58,966 nt of DNA from Actinomycetota bacterium (GCA_003162055.1 PMNA01000011.1:1-58966); one strand, 5' to 3'. Numbered from the stretch's first letter, positions 9,403 through 19,466 are shown. Notes: generated from the letters alone by a model not told the origin. Numbers and translations: made by a program.

Positions 9403-12052
9403 GTTCTCGCGCCTCGTGCTCGTGGCGCTGTTTTTCGTCGGCGCGGTCGTGCTTGGGCTCTCGCTCAAGGGAAGCGGCGGCGGTGGGCAGTCGGTGGCGA
9501 ACGACTGGGTGGGACTGGCCGGATCGCCGCGCTCCAACGTCTCGGTCGGCGAGCGGGTGATCGTCGTTCTTCATGCTCAGTCGCTGGCCGACCACGTCGC
9601 GGCCGCCGGTGGCCTGGCCAGTAGCGAGCAGGAGCGGGCCTGGAGCGCCGAGGCCTCCGCCGATCAGAAGACGATCATCGCTAAGCTCGCCCTGCGCGGC
9701 GCCGTTATCCAGCCCGAGTTCAGCTTCACGCGTGTGATCAACGGCTTCTCGGCCGCGCTCGATGCGGGCACGATCGCCGTGCTCGAGCGCTCGCCGGAGG
9801 TGCGCGCGATCTACCAGGTGCGCGTTACCTATCCCACCTCACTCGATGCGCAGTCGCTCGGTAATCCGGCGGCGCTGATCAGGGGCTACCACCCCCAGGT
9901 GACGCTTGCGCCCTACGACGGCCGCGGTGTGACGATCGCCCTGCTCGACACGGGTGTCGATCGCCTGCACGAGTACCTGCGCGGTCACGTCCAGGCGGGG
10001 CTGGACGTGGTGGGCGGCGATCCGGGGGCGGACGCCGCGCCCAATCCCGACAATCGCAGCGAGCTCGAGCGCCACGGAACGCAGCTGGCGGGGATCATCG
10101 TCGGCCCGTCGGCCTTTGGTGGCGTCGCCCCTGGGGCCACGATCCTGCCGATTCGCGTAGCGGGCTGGCAACGCGACACAAGTGGCGCCTACCAGGTCTA
10201 CGGCCGTACCGATCAACTCATCGCCGGGCTCGAGCGGGCGGTTGATCCAAACGGTGACGGTGACGCGCACGACGCCGCGCGTATCGCTCTGGTCGGCGTC
10301 TCGGCGCCGCTTGCCGGTTTTGCCGACAGTCCCGAAGCGCGAGCCGTTTCGGGCGCGGCGGCCCTCGACACACTCGTCGTCGCGCCGGCCGGAAACGACG
10401 GATCGTCCGGGCAGGTGCACGGCTCGATCGGAAGCCCGGGTGGCGCCACCGACGCTTTGACGGTCGGCGCTCTCGATCTGCGCCAGACCAGCGAGCAGGT
10501 TCGCGTCGTCATTCGCAGCGGGCTCGACGTTCTCTACAACGACGCGGCGTCGCTGGGAGGCTCGGCGGCGCCGAAGACGGCGCTGAACAAACTGCTCGCC
10601 AGCCCGCAGGCCGTCGTGACAGCTGCGGGGCAGTTGAAGGAGGCGCCCGATCTGAGCCGTTTCTTCAACAAGAAGGGCTACAGCCTCGTGGCCGGCAAGG
10701 CGGCGCTTGTTCCTGCCGGTGACGATCCGCTGAGCGGCGCCCGCAATGCCGACCTGGCCGGCGCCTCGGCGGTGGTTCTCTACGGAACGTCGCTGCCGAG
10801 CGGAGCTCTCGGACTCGACGAGAACGTAACCGTGCCGGTGGTCAGCATCCCCGCCCGTATCGGCCGGTTGGTAAACGCCAGACTGCGCCGCGGAGAGAGC
10901 GTTCAGGTCTCGATCGGCAAGCCCTTCTCCGTCTCCAACCCCGACAACGGCAAGATCGCAGCCTTCTCCTCTGTGGGCCTCTCCTTTGCCGGTGAGATGA
11001 AGCCGAACATGGTTGCCCCGGGCGTCGGGATCGCCACTGCCGACGCGGGCTCCACCGCGGAGGGCTATCCGGCTTTTGCCACGGTGAGTGGATCGAGCGC
11101 GGCGGCCGCGGTAGTCGCCGGCGCCGCGGCGCTGCTCACACAGGCCCGGCCCGACCTGAGCGAGAGCGAGTTGAGATCGCTCATCACGACGAGCGCGCAA
11201 CGGATCGGTGGATACTCGCTCACGGCGCAGGGCGTGGGAGAGCTCGATCTCGCGGCGGCCGAGCAGGCCTCCGTTGCCGCGGATTCGGAGTCACTCACGT
11301 TCCCGCTTCTGCGCGGCAAGCGAAAGCAGGCGACGCTCGAGCTCGGTCTGCGTAATCTCAACGCCAACAGGCTCACCGTGGCGCTGAGCGCCAACCGGGA
11401 GAGCGGCTCCGAATGGGTGCGGCTGCGAGTATCGCCGAGCCGACTACTCATCCGCGGGCGGCACCGCAGACAGGTCAGAGTCAGGGTTGAACTGGGGGGA
11501 GGGAACCGCGGCTCGAGCGCAGAGGGAACGGTCAAGCTTCTGCTCTCGAACGGCCAGGTTCTTCGCATTCCTTGGACAGTCCGTCACGCCTTGGGCCGCA
11601 GCGATCTGATCTCCTCCGCCGAGCTCTCGCATCGCTCTTTCACCGTGGCGGACAGCGCCGCGGAGGTGCTCACGCTTGGCCTGGGCCGGGTGAGTGGAAC
11701 CTGGGAGCGCTGGATCGAGCCGGCGGCCAAGGTCGAGGTGGGGCTCTGGAACGGCGCGGGCCGCAATCTGGGCGTGTTGGCGCGGCTGAGGGACGTCCTT
11801 CCGGGCCACTACGTGTTCGGGCTCACGGGCCGAAGCCCGGCTGGAGCGACGCTTGCTCCGGGCGACTACCGCTTGCGCATCTCGGTCTTTCCCAGCGGTG
11901 GCGGAAAGGCCTCGATTCGCTCGCTTCGCTTCACGATCAAGCCCGCGAAGAAGGGCACGATCGCTACCACCGGCACGATCACTACCAAGAGCACTACTAC
12001 GGTCACGACTACGACAAAGACAACCACCGGCAGGAACGGAAAGACCGGATAG
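9374..12052 (+). CDS. secreted subtilisin-like serine protease (S8) with PA-like insert
   Basis: Exported peptidase of about 892 aa. The ATG at 9374 gives a short basic N-terminus and a hydrophobic signal segment (about residues 12-30). An I9-like prodomain follows to about residue 150. The catalytic triad is Asp192 (ALLDTGVD), His234 (ERHGTQLAG) and Ser575 in GSSAAAAVVAG, where most subtilases have GTSMAAP. The oxyanion Asn is in PAGNDG. A ~150-residue insertion between Asn and Ser resembles a protease-associated domain. The C-terminus is beta-rich and ends in a Thr-rich low-complexity tail, possibly a wall-spanning stalk. It overlaps tsaD by 29 bases, so it is probably co-transcribed with the t6A genes. 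Confidence 0.88.
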   Translation: MPTPPGSLRKFSRLVLVALFFVGAVVLGLSLKGSGGGGQSVANDWVGLAGSPRSNVSVGERVIVVLHAQSLADHVAAAGGLASSEQERAWSAEASADQKTIIAKLALRGAVIQPEFSFTRVINGFSAALDAGTIAVLERSPEVRAIYQVRVTYPTSLDAQSLGNPAALIRGYHPQVTLAPYDGRGVTIALLDTGVDRLHEYLRGHVQAGLDVVGGDPGADAAPNPDNRSELERHGTQLAGIIVGPSAFGGVAPGATILPIRVAGWQRDTSGAYQVYGRTDQLIAGLERAVDPNGDGDAHDAARIALVGVSAPLAGFADSPEARAVSGAAALDTLVVAPAGNDGSSGQVHGSIGSPGGATDALTVGALDLRQTSEQVRVVIRSGLDVLYNDAASLGGSAAPKTALNKLLASPQAVVTAAGQLKEAPDLSRFFNKKGYSLVAGKAALVPAGDDPLSGARNADLAGASAVVLYGTSLPSGALGLDENVTVPVVSIPARIGRLVNARLRRGESVQVSIGKPFSVSNPDNGKIAAFSSVGLSFAGEMKPNMVAPGVGIATADAGSTAEGYPAFATVSGSSAAAAVVAGAAALLTQARPDLSESELRSLITTSAQRIGGYSLTAQGVGELDLAAAEQASVAADSESLTFPLLRGKRKQATLELGLRNLNANRLTVALSANRESGSEWVRLRVSPSRLLIRGRHRRQVRVRVELGGGNRGSSAEGTVKLLLSNGQVLRIPWTVRHALGRSDLISSAELSHRSFTVADSAAEVLTLGLGRVSGTWERWIEPAAKVEVGLWNGAGRNLGVLARLRDVLPGHYVFGLTGRSPAGATLAPGDYRLRISVFPSGGGKASIRSLRFTIKPAKKGTIATTGTITTKSTTTVTTTTKTTTGRNGKTG

Positions 12053-12294
12053 AACGGCCCATGAGCCTTGACGAGACACTCGGTTTAGGCACTCGTTACT
12101 GCGGCGGTTGCGGGGTGGTTTCGGCCGGGCCGTAACCGGGTGCGCACGAACTGCAGCTGTGATTTCGACTGCTTCGCGCGAAGCTGACCGGGCTGCGGCG
12201 CCGCACTGAGTGCGGACTAGGTATAGATTCGGCTACCTGCGCGACGGCGCTGTCGCCGCTGGTAGCGTTGAGGCTCCTGACCCCGACTCGTCTT

Positions 12295-12299
12295 GGAGG
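12295..12299 (+). promoter_or_regulatory. Shine-Dalgarno GGAGG deciding the rex start
   Basis: GGAGG ends eight bases before the GTG at 12308. The frame could be extended to a TTG at 12293, but that codon overlaps this ribosome binding site, so GTG 12308 is preferred. Confidence 0.6.
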
Positions 12300-12307
12300 T
12301 TCAACGG

Positions 12308-12925
12308 GTGGCTGAGCGATTGAAGATGAGCGTTGCAACACGGCTGAGCCGGTATCTGCAGGTGGTGAGGCGGACCGTTAAAAACGGCGCCGCGAGTATC
12401 TCGTCCTACGAGATCGCCTCCTACACCGGCGTCAACGCGACTCAGGTTCGCCGCGATCTCTCCTCCTTCGGCAAGTTCGGCACGCGGGGCTCGGGTTACG
12501 AGACGGGTCTCCTCTACGAACGGCTTCGAGCCATTCTCGGCGCCGACGAGCGCAAGTCGGTCGTGATCGTGGGCGCCGGACGGGTGGGAGAGGCTCTGCT
12601 CTCCTCCCAGCTAGCCGACTCACAGGCGATCGAGGTCGTGGGTATTTTCGACAACGACACCAGCAAGATCGGGAAGCGAATCGGACCTCTCAGCGTCAGT
12701 TCGGTGAGAGATCTGAAGCAAGAGGTGAAGCGCCACAGCGCCAGGGGCGGCGTGATCGCCGTGCCTACGCAGGCAGCCCAAGACGTCGCCGACGAGCTGG
12801 TAGAAGCGGGCGTTCGCGCCCTCTTCAACTACTCCGAGGCACTGTTGGACGTTCCCGGCAACGTGTCCGTGCGCACGCTCAGCCCGGCCGCGGAGCTTCT
12901 CTCGATGCTCAGCCGCAGCGCGTAA
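12308..12925 (+). CDS. rex: redox-sensing transcriptional repressor Rex
   Basis: NADH/NAD+-responsive repressor of respiratory and fermentative genes. The 205-aa protein has an N-terminal winged helix (SYEIASYTGVNATQVRRDLS, recognition helix TQVRRDLS), the FGKFGTRGSGYE linker, and a Rossmann domain with GAGRVGEALL. The C-terminus (FNYSEALLDVPGNVSVRT) is the domain-swap helix region. A TATAGAT element at 12222 could be its -10, leaving a ~75-base leader. I found no clear Rex operator palindrome in the gap upstream. Confidence 0.94.
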   Translation: MAERLKMSVATRLSRYLQVVRRTVKNGAASISSYEIASYTGVNATQVRRDLSSFGKFGTRGSGYETGLLYERLRAILGADERKSVVIVGAGRVGEALLSSQLADSQAIEVVGIFDNDTSKIGKRIGPLSVSSVRDLKQEVKRHSARGGVIAVPTQAAQDVADELVEAGVRALFNYSEALLDVPGNVSVRTLSPAAELLSMLSRSA

Positions 12926-12967
12926 CCTCCTTTAAGGAACTCGGAAGCATCACTAGGAGGGGCACAA

Positions 12968-14224
12968 GTGCGCATTCTTCTCTGGCACGGATACCTGCTC
13001 GGCGGGACGGGCTCGAATGTCTACACGCGTTCTTTGGCCCGCGAATGGAGCAGAGCCGGTCACGAGGTCGTGCTCTTCTGCCAGGAGCGGCATCCCGAGC
13101 GCTACGACATCGGTACGGCGACGCTGCTGCGGCCCGAGATCGGTACGACGCTGCCGGTGTTCGTGCTCGACCGGTACGAGGGCCTCGAGGCGCGGCTCCT
13201 GCACGAGCTGAGCCGCGACGAGCTCGAGCGCTACGTCGAGCTGAACGCCGAGGCTCTGCGCGGTGGCTTTCCAGCCGATCTCGTCTTCGCCAATCACGTT
13301 CTTCCAGGCGCGGCGGTCGCGGCGGCGGTCGCCGACGCTGTCGGGGCGCCCTATGCGGTCAAGGCGCACGGCTCGGAGCTCGAGTACTCGCTGCGCGGCC
13401 GGCCCGAGCTTGAGGAGTGGGGGAGGAAGAGCCTTGCCGGCGCGGCGGCGATCTTCGTCGGCTCCGAGCACATCCGCCATGTGCTCGAAGAGGTCGTCGG
13501 CCCGCAGCAGCGGGTGCTCGAGGTTCCACCCGGCGTGGACGTCGAGGCCTTCAGTCCCAAGCCGCGGGAGCAGGCGCTGGCGTTGCTGCTCGAGGAGGCG
13601 CGCCGCGATCCGCCCAACCCCGGCGGAGCCGACGAGCGCCTGCCCGACCCGGGAGGCGCCGAGCGCTTCGAAGCCTTCTTCTCGCGCCCTGGCGCGACGG
13701 TCGTCTACGTCGGCAAGCTGCTCGAGAACAAGGGCGTTCACCTCTTGCTCGAGGCGCTGAAGGGGCTGGACGCGAAGGCGGTCGTGGTCGGCTTTGGCGA
13801 CTTCCGGCCCGAGCTGGAGAAGATGGCCGGGCCGAACGTGCTCTTCAGTGGGGCGCTCGAGCACCGTCACCTCGTCAACCTACTGCCGCTCGCCGATGTC
13901 GCCGTCACTCCTTCGATCTTCCCGGAGGCCTTCGGCATGGTTGCCGCGGAGGCGGCGGCGGCGGGAGTTCCACCGCTGGTGGCGCGTCACTCGGGCCTGG
14001 CTGAGATAGCTGCAGGATTGGAGCGCGAATATCCGCAGGATCAGCGCGAGCTGACAGGTTTCAAGAATGGCGACGCCGGCGACCTGCGCTCCAAGCTCGT
14101 GGCCCTTTTGTCGCTACCTCCGGCGCAGCGCGAGATACTCGGGCAGGCCGCGCGCCGCGCCGCAGTGGCGAACTGGAGCTGGAAGACGGTGGCCGAGCGG
14201 TTGCTCCAGCCCTTTACTATTTGA
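12968..14224 (+). CDS. GT4-family glycosyltransferase
   Basis: Retaining, GT-B fold glycosyltransferase (418 aa). The N-terminal domain has the GGTGSNVYTRSLAREW loop that contacts the nucleotide sugar. The C-terminal domain has VVYVGKLLENKGVHLLLEAL and the E-x7-E motif in FPEAFGMVAAEA. AGGAGG at 12955-12960, seven bases before the GTG, fixes the start. Acceptor and sugar donor cannot be told from sequence. A ~30-residue acidic, Pro-rich insertion (around residues 205-235) between the two domains is unusual. It sits after rex without an obvious functional link. Confidence 0.85.
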   Translation: MRILLWHGYLLGGTGSNVYTRSLAREWSRAGHEVVLFCQERHPERYDIGTATLLRPEIGTTLPVFVLDRYEGLEARLLHELSRDELERYVELNAEALRGGFPADLVFANHVLPGAAVAAAVADAVGAPYAVKAHGSELEYSLRGRPELEEWGRKSLAGAAAIFVGSEHIRHVLEEVVGPQQRVLEVPPGVDVEAFSPKPREQALALLLEEARRDPPNPGGADERLPDPGGAERFEAFFSRPGATVVYVGKLLENKGVHLLLEALKGLDAKAVVVGFGDFRPELEKMAGPNVLFSGALEHRHLVNLLPLADVAVTPSIFPEAFGMVAAEAAAAGVPPLVARHSGLAEIAAGLEREYPQDQRELTGFKNGDAGDLRSKLVALLSLPPAQREILGQAARRAAVANWSWKTVAERLLQPFTI

Positions 14225-14247
14225 AGTATCGGCTGGAACCCTATATT
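14221..14247 (+). promoter_or_regulatory. possible promoter of the GCS2-like gene
   Basis: TTGAAG at 14221-14226 and TATATT at 14242-14247 are 15 bases apart, a slightly short spacing. The ATG follows ten bases after the -10 box, so the transcript would be almost leaderless. Confidence 0.4.
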
Positions 14248-14257
14248 CTTTGAAGCA

Positions 14258-15415
14258 ATGGGCGAGGAACAGAAGCTTCCGATCGACCAGCAACTGGCGT
14301 CGGCGCGCGAACAACTCGAGAACGGACGCGACTTCACTGTGGCGGTCGAAGAGGAGTTCGCCCTGCTCGATCCCGACACGCTCTCGCTCGACAATCGCTT
14401 CGAGGAGCTGCAGGCACTCGCCGCGGGACGCGAGGTCGAAGCGCACCTCGTCGGTGAGCTGATCGCCTCCGAGGCAGAGGTCAGGACCGGTCGCAGTGAG
14501 AGCTTCGGCGAAGCGGCGGCCAAGATGGGCGTGCGGCGCGAGCAGTTGAGCGCGCTGGCCGACGAGCTGGGCGTCCTATTGGGCGCAAGCGGTACCCATC
14601 CCTGGAGCCCCTGGCAGGCGCAGAGGATCATCGACACGCCGCACTATCGCCGCAACGACGAGTTGCTGCGCTACGTCGTCTGGCGCAACAACACCTTCGG
14701 TCAGCACGTTCACGTGGGGATTCGCGGTGCCGACCGCGCGGTCAAGGTGGCCAGCGCGATGCGCAACTTCCTACCCGAGTTGCTCGCGCTCTCGGCCTCT
14801 TCGCCCTTCGTGGAAGGCGTCAACAGCGGCCTGCACTCGGCCCGCACGCAGATCTTCACCCGCACCTTCCCGCGTTGCGGCGTCCCCGACGCCTTCGCCG
14901 ACTGGCGCGAGTACGAGCGCTTCATTCGCTTCCTCTACCGCACCGGCTCGGTCACCGAGCACACGCAGCTCTGGTGGAGCGTGCGCGTTCACCTCGCCTT
15001 CCCGACCGTCGAGGTGAGAATCGCCGACGCTCAGCCCGATCTGGGCGAGTCGCGCTCGCTCGCGGCCCTGGCCTTCTCGCTTGTCGCCCGCTGCGCTCGG
15101 GCCATCGACGAGGGCGAGCCGCTGGTCTGGCAGCCGCACAGGATGATCGAGGAGAACCTCTGGCGCGCGATTCGCTGGGGCCTCTCGGGCGAGATGATCG
15201 ACCTCGCGACGGGCGATGTACGGCCGGCGCGAGGCGCGATCGAGGAGTTGATCGAGTGGGTCATGCCGGTCGCCGAGGAGCTGGGCTCGGCGTCCTTCCT
15301 GGCCGTTCCCGAGCAGAACTCCGCCGAGCGCCAGATCGCGCGCTTCGAGGAGGGAGCCGGTCTACAGGAGATCTACGCCGAGCTGGTGAGAGGATCGGAA
15401 CGAGTTGGCGGCTGA
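14258..15415 (+). CDS. glutamate-cysteine ligase type 2 / YbdK-like carboxylate-amine ligase
   Basis: ATP-dependent ligase of the GCS2 family (385 aa), which joins an amino acid gamma-carboxyl to an amine. Family segments are FTVAVEEEFALLDPDTLSL (metal-binding Glu residues), SEAEVRTGRSESFGEA, ASGTHPWSPW, FGQHVHVGIRGADRAVKVA, SSPFVEGVNSGLHSAR, and PTVEVRIADAQPD. The E. coli member has weak gamma-glutamylcysteine synthetase activity and other members make different amides, so the true substrate is open. Its end overlaps the next gene by 11 bases. Confidence 0.87.
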   Translation: MGEEQKLPIDQQLASAREQLENGRDFTVAVEEEFALLDPDTLSLDNRFEELQALAAGREVEAHLVGELIASEAEVRTGRSESFGEAAAKMGVRREQLSALADELGVLLGASGTHPWSPWQAQRIIDTPHYRRNDELLRYVVWRNNTFGQHVHVGIRGADRAVKVASAMRNFLPELLALSASSPFVEGVNSGLHSARTQIFTRTFPRCGVPDAFADWREYERFIRFLYRTGSVTEHTQLWWSVRVHLAFPTVEVRIADAQPDLGESRSLAALAFSLVARCARAIDEGEPLVWQPHRMIEENLWRAIRWGLSGEMIDLATGDVRPARGAIEELIEWVMPVAEELGSASFLAVPEQNSAERQIARFEEGAGLQEIYAELVRGSERVGG

Positions 15416-15794
15416 CGAAAAAAAGCAGGCTCCGAGTGAAGTGAGCGTCGAAGATCTGGCCGAGGAGCTGCTCAAGATCAAGGTCTCGGATCTCGTTGTC
15501 CAGAGCGCGGTCGGGCTGATTCAGCTCGGTACCATCCGCATCTCCGGCGGGCAGCGCGATCTCGCCCAGGCGCGTCTGGCGATCGACACGCTGCGGGCGC
15601 TGGAGCCGATTCTGCGCGAGCAGGTCTCCAGCGAGATGGCGGACGAGCTTCTGGGCGCTCTTGGCAGCATGCAGCTGGCCTTCGCCGCCGCCGTCAGTGA
15701 CAAGGCCGAGCCCGACGGCGCCGCGCCCGAATCGGAGCCCGAGCCTGAAAACGCCGAGCCGGCCGAGCCCGATTCCTCCGACTCGGGCGAATAG
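15405..15794 (+). CDS. DUF1844 protein
   Basis: A 129-aa soluble protein. The core (about residues 15-85) is the DUF1844 helical domain, seen in many actinobacteria and proteobacteria with unknown function. The C-terminal 40 residues are an acidic Glu/Pro/Ser tail of low complexity. The TTG start at 15405 overlaps the upstream ligase gene by 11 bases; no better start lies nearby. The pairing suggests co-translation rather than a known shared pathway. Confidence 0.8.
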   Translation: MAADEKKQAPSEVSVEDLAEELLKIKVSDLVVQSAVGLIQLGTIRISGGQRDLAQARLAIDTLRALEPILREQVSSEMADELLGALGSMQLAFAAAVSDKAEPDGAAPESEPEPENAEPAEPDSSDSGE

Positions 15795-15954
15795 GCAAGC
15801 CCAGTTCCGCGTGATCTACGCGTCCGCTTCAACTCCCGGGTTGCTCACTCGCCCGGGTCGCAGCGGTTAAAGCCGCTTCGCTAGCCGACTTCTGTGATAC
15901 AAAAACGCGGCGCCGACAGCCTTCGGCGCGGACCTTTGTGAGAGCGGGAGGACA

Positions 15955-18012
15955 ATGGACTTTTTGAAGAACAACGCCGTGCTGTTCGCGCTTATTGCCG
16001 CGGCCGCCGGTGTTATCTACGGAATTGCTCTGACTGTGTGGTTGCTCAAGCGGCCGACCGGGACAGAGAAAATGCGCGAGATCTCACGTGCGGTGCAGGA
16101 AGGCGCAAGCGCCTATTTGCGCAAGCAGTACACGACTATCGCCATCGTTTCAGTAGTTCCATTCCTACTAATCGGCTTCTATAACAAGCTCGGTTGGGGA
16201 ACGGCGGTCGGATTCCTGATCGGTGCGGCACTGTCGGCGTCGGCGGGCTTCATCGGCATGAACGTCTCGGTGCGCTCGAACGTTCGGACTGCCGAAGCGG
16301 CCAAGGGCGGCCTCAGGCCGGCCTTCAATATCGCCTTCCGCGCCGGCTCGGTTACCGGGCTGCTCGTGGTCGGCCTGGGCCTGCTCGGCGTATCCGGCTA
16401 CTACTGGATTCTCACCGGCGCCTTCAACATCTCTCCGGCGCAGACCATCGATCACCTGGTCGGGCTGGCTTTGGGAGGCTCGCTGATCTCGGTCTTCGCC
16501 CGTCTTGGTGGCGGTATCTTCACCAAGGCCGCCGATGTCGGCGCCGACCTGGTCGGCAAGATCGAAGCCGGTATTCCCGAGGACGACCCGCGTAACCCGG
16601 CGGTCATCGCCGACAACGTGGGCGACAACGTCGGCGACTGTGCCGGCATGGCCGCCGACCTGTTCGAGACCTATGCCGTGACGGCGGTCGCGGTCATGTT
16701 GCTCGCGATTCAAGTTGGGATGCCGAAGCTGTACTTCCTGCCACTGGCTATCGGCGCGATCTCGATCTTCTGCTCGATCATCGGCACCTTATTCGCCCGC
16801 ATCGGCCGTTCGGGCTCGATCATGAACGCTCTCTACAAGAGCGTAATCGTGGCGACCGTGCTCTCGGCGATCGGGTTCATTCCGATCATGATGGCCTTCG
16901 ACAACGGGCCGTTCACCTTCTGGAGGCTGTACCTTCCGGCTCTCGTCGGTCTTGGCATCACCTTCTCGCTCGTCGCCATCACCGAGTACTACACCGGTAC
17001 GCGCTGGCATCCGGTCAAGGCGATCGCTTCGGCCTCGCAGACCGGGCACGCGACCAACATCATTGCCGGCCTCGGCCGAGGTATGGAAGCGACGGTTGCG
17101 CCCGTCGTCGTCATCGCCGTGGGCATTCTCTCGGCCTACTACCTGGCCGGCGGTCGCGGGCACCCCCTGCATGGCCTGTTCGGCATCGGCGTTGCCGTCA
17201 TGGCTCAGCTTTCGATGACCGGGCTGATCGTCGCCCTGGACGCTTACGGGCCGGTTACCGACAACGCCGGCGGTATCGCCGAGATGGCCGACATGGACGA
17301 ATCTGTGCGCCGCATCACCGATCCACTCGACGCGGTCGGCAATACAACCAAGGCCGTCACCAAGGGCTACGCGATCGGCTCGGCCGGGCTCGCGGCTCTG
17401 GTGCTCTTCTCCGAGTACTCGAACAAGCTGCGCGACGCCGGCGTGCACACGCACTTCATGCTCAACAGCCCCTGGGTCATCGCCGGTCTGCTCGTCGGCG
17501 GCCTGATGCCTTTCCTCTTCGCCGCCCTTGCAATGCAGGCGGTCGGCGTCGTCGGCGGCCAGGTCGTGGAAGAGGTACGACGGCAGTTCCGTGAAATGCC
17601 CGGGATCATGAAGGGTACGGAGAAGCCCGACTACTCGAAGGCGGTCAGCATCGTCACCGGCTCAGCGATCAAGAAGATGATGCTGCCGGCGTTGATCCCG
17701 ATCGTAATCCCGATCACGGCCGGTCTCATCTCGCCCGACATGCTCGGCGGGCTGCTGATCGGCACGATCGTGACCGGGCTCTTCCTGGCCATCCAGATGA
17801 CCTCCGGCGGAGGCGCCTGGGACAACGCCAAGAAGACGATCGAGGACGGTCTCTATGGCGGCAAGGGCTCCAGTGCCCACGCCGCCGCCGTGACCGGCGA
17901 CACGGTCGGCGATCCCTACAAGGACACCGCCGGTCCCGCGATCAACCCGATGATCAAGATCGCCAATATCGTCGCGATCCTGATGATCCCGCTGATCTCT
18001 TCGATCCACTGA
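15955..18012 (+). CDS. hppA: membrane-bound proton-pumping pyrophosphatase, K+-independent type
   Basis: Integral membrane enzyme (685 aa, about 16 helices) that couples pyrophosphate hydrolysis to H+ export. The substrate and Mg2+ site is intact: [20 protein letters not shown] and [20 protein letters not shown]. The ion-type signature [10 protein letters not shown] has Lys466 and Thr469, the residues of the K+-independent subfamily, where K+-dependent enzymes have Ala and Gly. GGGAGG precedes the ATG. It is monocistronic and is closed by a strong hairpin terminator at 18036-18065. Confidence 0.96.
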   Translation: MDFLKNNAVLFALIAAAAGVIYGIALTVWLLKRPTGTEKMREISRAVQEGASAYLRKQYTTIAIVSVVPFLLIGFYNKLGWGTAVGFLIGAALSASAGFIGMNVSVRSNVRTAEAAKGGLRPAFNIAFRAGSVTGLLVVGLGLLGVSGYYWILTGAFNISPAQTIDHLVGLALGGSLISVFARLGGGIFTKAADVGADLVGKIEAGIPEDDPRNPAVIADNVGDNVGDCAGMAADLFETYAVTAVAVMLLAIQVGMPKLYFLPLAIGAISIFCSIIGTLFARIGRSGSIMNALYKSVIVATVLSAIGFIPIMMAFDNGPFTFWRLYLPALVGLGITFSLVAITEYYTGTRWHPVKAIASASQTGHATNIIAGLGRGMEATVAPVVVIAVGILSAYYLAGGRGHPLHGLFGIGVAVMAQLSMTGLIVALDAYGPVTDNAGGIAEMADMDESVRRITDPLDAVGNTTKAVTKGYAIGSAGLAALVLFSEYSNKLRDAGVHTHFMLNSPWVIAGLLVGGLMPFLFAALAMQAVGVVGGQVVEEVRRQFREMPGIMKGTEKPDYSKAVSIVTGSAIKKMMLPALIPIVIPITAGLISPDMLGGLLIGTIVTGLFLAIQMTSGGGAWDNAKKTIEDGLYGGKGSSAHAAAVTGDTVGDPYKDTAGPAINPMIKIANIVAILMIPLISSIH

Positions 18013-18035
18013 TCGACCCGAGTAGATAACAGAGT

Positions 18036-18065
18036 GAGCGAGGGGGCCGAAAGGCCCCTTTGCTC
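18036..18065 (+). terminator. hppA intrinsic terminator
   Basis: GGGGCC, loop GAAA, GGCCCC, then TTT. The stem can be extended outward by gagcgag pairing with tttgctc, giving 13 pairs with three G-T wobbles. It begins 23 bases after the hppA stop. Confidence 0.8.
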
Positions 18066-18215
18066 GTTCCGCGGGGAAGTTTGCTCGGAACTTGTTCCGG
18101 TGCCATGCCGTGTATCAAGAGTTTGGCGCTTCCTCCGCGAATGGCGAAGAAGTGTTCGGAGGAGAGGACGCTCGCCCACCCGAGTACAGGCGCTTTCCGC
18201 GCTAACCTTCCGGTG

Positions 18216-19331
18216 ATGAAGAGGCTCTCGCTCGTAGCGGCAGCGGTCGTCGTCGTGGTCGCCGTCACCGCGATCGCCGTGGCTCTAATCGAAACTCGGA
18301 GTGACGGCGGCCCGAGGGGCCCTCTTGGCAGCCTGACCGGCACTCCTCCGATCGGCGAAGCTCGGAGTGGCGGCCTTATGGGCACTCTCGTCTACGCGGA
18401 CAACGCGATCGGGTCAGGGACGGTCTGGCGCGCGAACGCCGATGGGACGCATCCGGTCCGGCTCACGAACGGGTCCGATCCGAGTATCTCGCCGAACGGA
18501 CGCCTCGTCACCCTTGTTAGACCGACCTGCACTTCAACGCCGCCGGGCGTGTCCTGCCGCCACCCCAAGGTATTCGTGATGACGACGAGCGGCGGGAAGG
18601 TGGAACGGATCAGGGGTATGACGAGCGCCAATGACCTTGCCTGGGCACCAGATTCGCGACGCCTGGCCGTCGGAGCGGTGCACCGCATTTACGTCTTCGA
18701 TCTCGCCAGCGGCGCGGAGACGCTCATCGCAAAGGGACGCTTTGTCTGCTGCCCCAGCTTCTCTCCAGACGGCCGTTTCATCGTCTATGACCGTTTCAGG
18801 CGCAGCTCCACTAGCCACAGCGGCTCGAGTCTCGCCAGCGATCTCTACGTCTTCGATCTCACTAGCGGCAAGAGCCAACGGATAACTCGCTTCGGCGACG
18901 CGCGCGACCCCGTCTGGGGGCCGAGCGAGATCGCCTTCGGCCACAACCATGAGATCTGGCTGATCGACGGCAACGGCAGTCACCTGCGCCAGCTCACCAA
19001 CAAACCGAGCACAACTTACACCGCCCCGGCTGTCTGGTCTGCCGACGGCAAGCTACTGCTTCTGTCGATCGTGGCGTGGCGCGGGCCAGGGAAGTTCAGG
19101 GCGATCGACGTCCCCGGCGGCAAATTGAGCTTCGCCGGAAGCGGCAACGCGCTCGGGTTGAGCCGCGACGGGAAGGTCGCCCTCGTCGACGACTGCGCCG
19201 CCTACGGTCCGGGAATAACGTTCGGGCGTGTCGAGACGGTTTCGCTTAAGGGAGGCAGGGCACGGGCGGTTGTTCCCCACAACGGAATCTGCCAGGCGAG
19301 CTGGATCGCTAATTCGGCTCGGACTCAATAG
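18216..19331 (+). CDS. secreted TolB-like (PD40) beta-propeller protein
   Basis: The frame is open upstream to 18060, but ATG 18216 gives a proper signal sequence, MKRLSLVAAAVVVVVAVTAI, so this start is chosen (371 aa). The mature part has repeated WD40-like PD40 blades (DPSISPNGRLVTL, LAWAPDSRRLAVG, CPSFSPDGRFIVY, PAVWSADGKLLLL), predicting a six-bladed propeller on the cell surface. Partner unknown. It shows no protease domain. The paralogue at 45505 has the same general design. Confidence 0.75.
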   Translation: MKRLSLVAAAVVVVVAVTAIAVALIETRSDGGPRGPLGSLTGTPPIGEARSGGLMGTLVYADNAIGSGTVWRANADGTHPVRLTNGSDPSISPNGRLVTLVRPTCTSTPPGVSCRHPKVFVMTTSGGKVERIRGMTSANDLAWAPDSRRLAVGAVHRIYVFDLASGAETLIAKGRFVCCPSFSPDGRFIVYDRFRRSSTSHSGSSLASDLYVFDLTSGKSQRITRFGDARDPVWGPSEIAFGHNHEIWLIDGNGSHLRQLTNKPSTTYTAPAVWSADGKLLLLSIVAWRGPGKFRAIDVPGGKLSFAGSGNALGLSRDGKVALVDDCAAYGPGITFGRVETVSLKGGRARAVVPHNGICQASWIANSARTQ

Positions 19332-19380
19332 CGCGCGTTCCCTCGGGCGTGTATTTCACACAACGTCTCGAGAACTGCTC

Positions 19381-19407
19381 GGGCGACATTTCTGAACACT
19401 CGCCCAA
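19381..19407 (+). repeat. dispersed ~25-bp repeat, copy 2
   Basis: The core is GGGCGACATTTCTGAACACT followed by CGCCCAA. In this copy the ends GGGCGA and TCGCCC form a perfect six-base inverted repeat around CATTTCTGAACAC. Confidence 0.6.
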
Positions 19408-19460
19408 GCCAGGATCAAGATTCCAGAGAAAGGTCGATCATCGTCTCGCCCGAGTCTGCG

Positions 19461-19466
19461 TAATAT
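19461..19466 (+). promoter_or_regulatory. -10 box TAATAT, leaderless promoter of the DUF4232 lipoprotein
   Basis: TAATAT lies seven bases before the GTG at 19474, and no Shine-Dalgarno is present. Confidence 0.5.

Noticed and set aside
9839-11200. 453-codon minus-strand frame inside the subtilase gene
   Set aside because: Antisense shadow; the catalytic triad of the subtilase is on the plus strand.
12061-12200. Short Cys-rich frames after the subtilase gene (CGGC and NCSCDFDC strings in different frames)
   Set aside because: Neither frame is long enough or has a start signal; combining them needs a frameshift.
12053-12307. Rex operator upstream of rex
   Set aside because: No TTGTGAA-N-TTCACAA-like palindrome is present.
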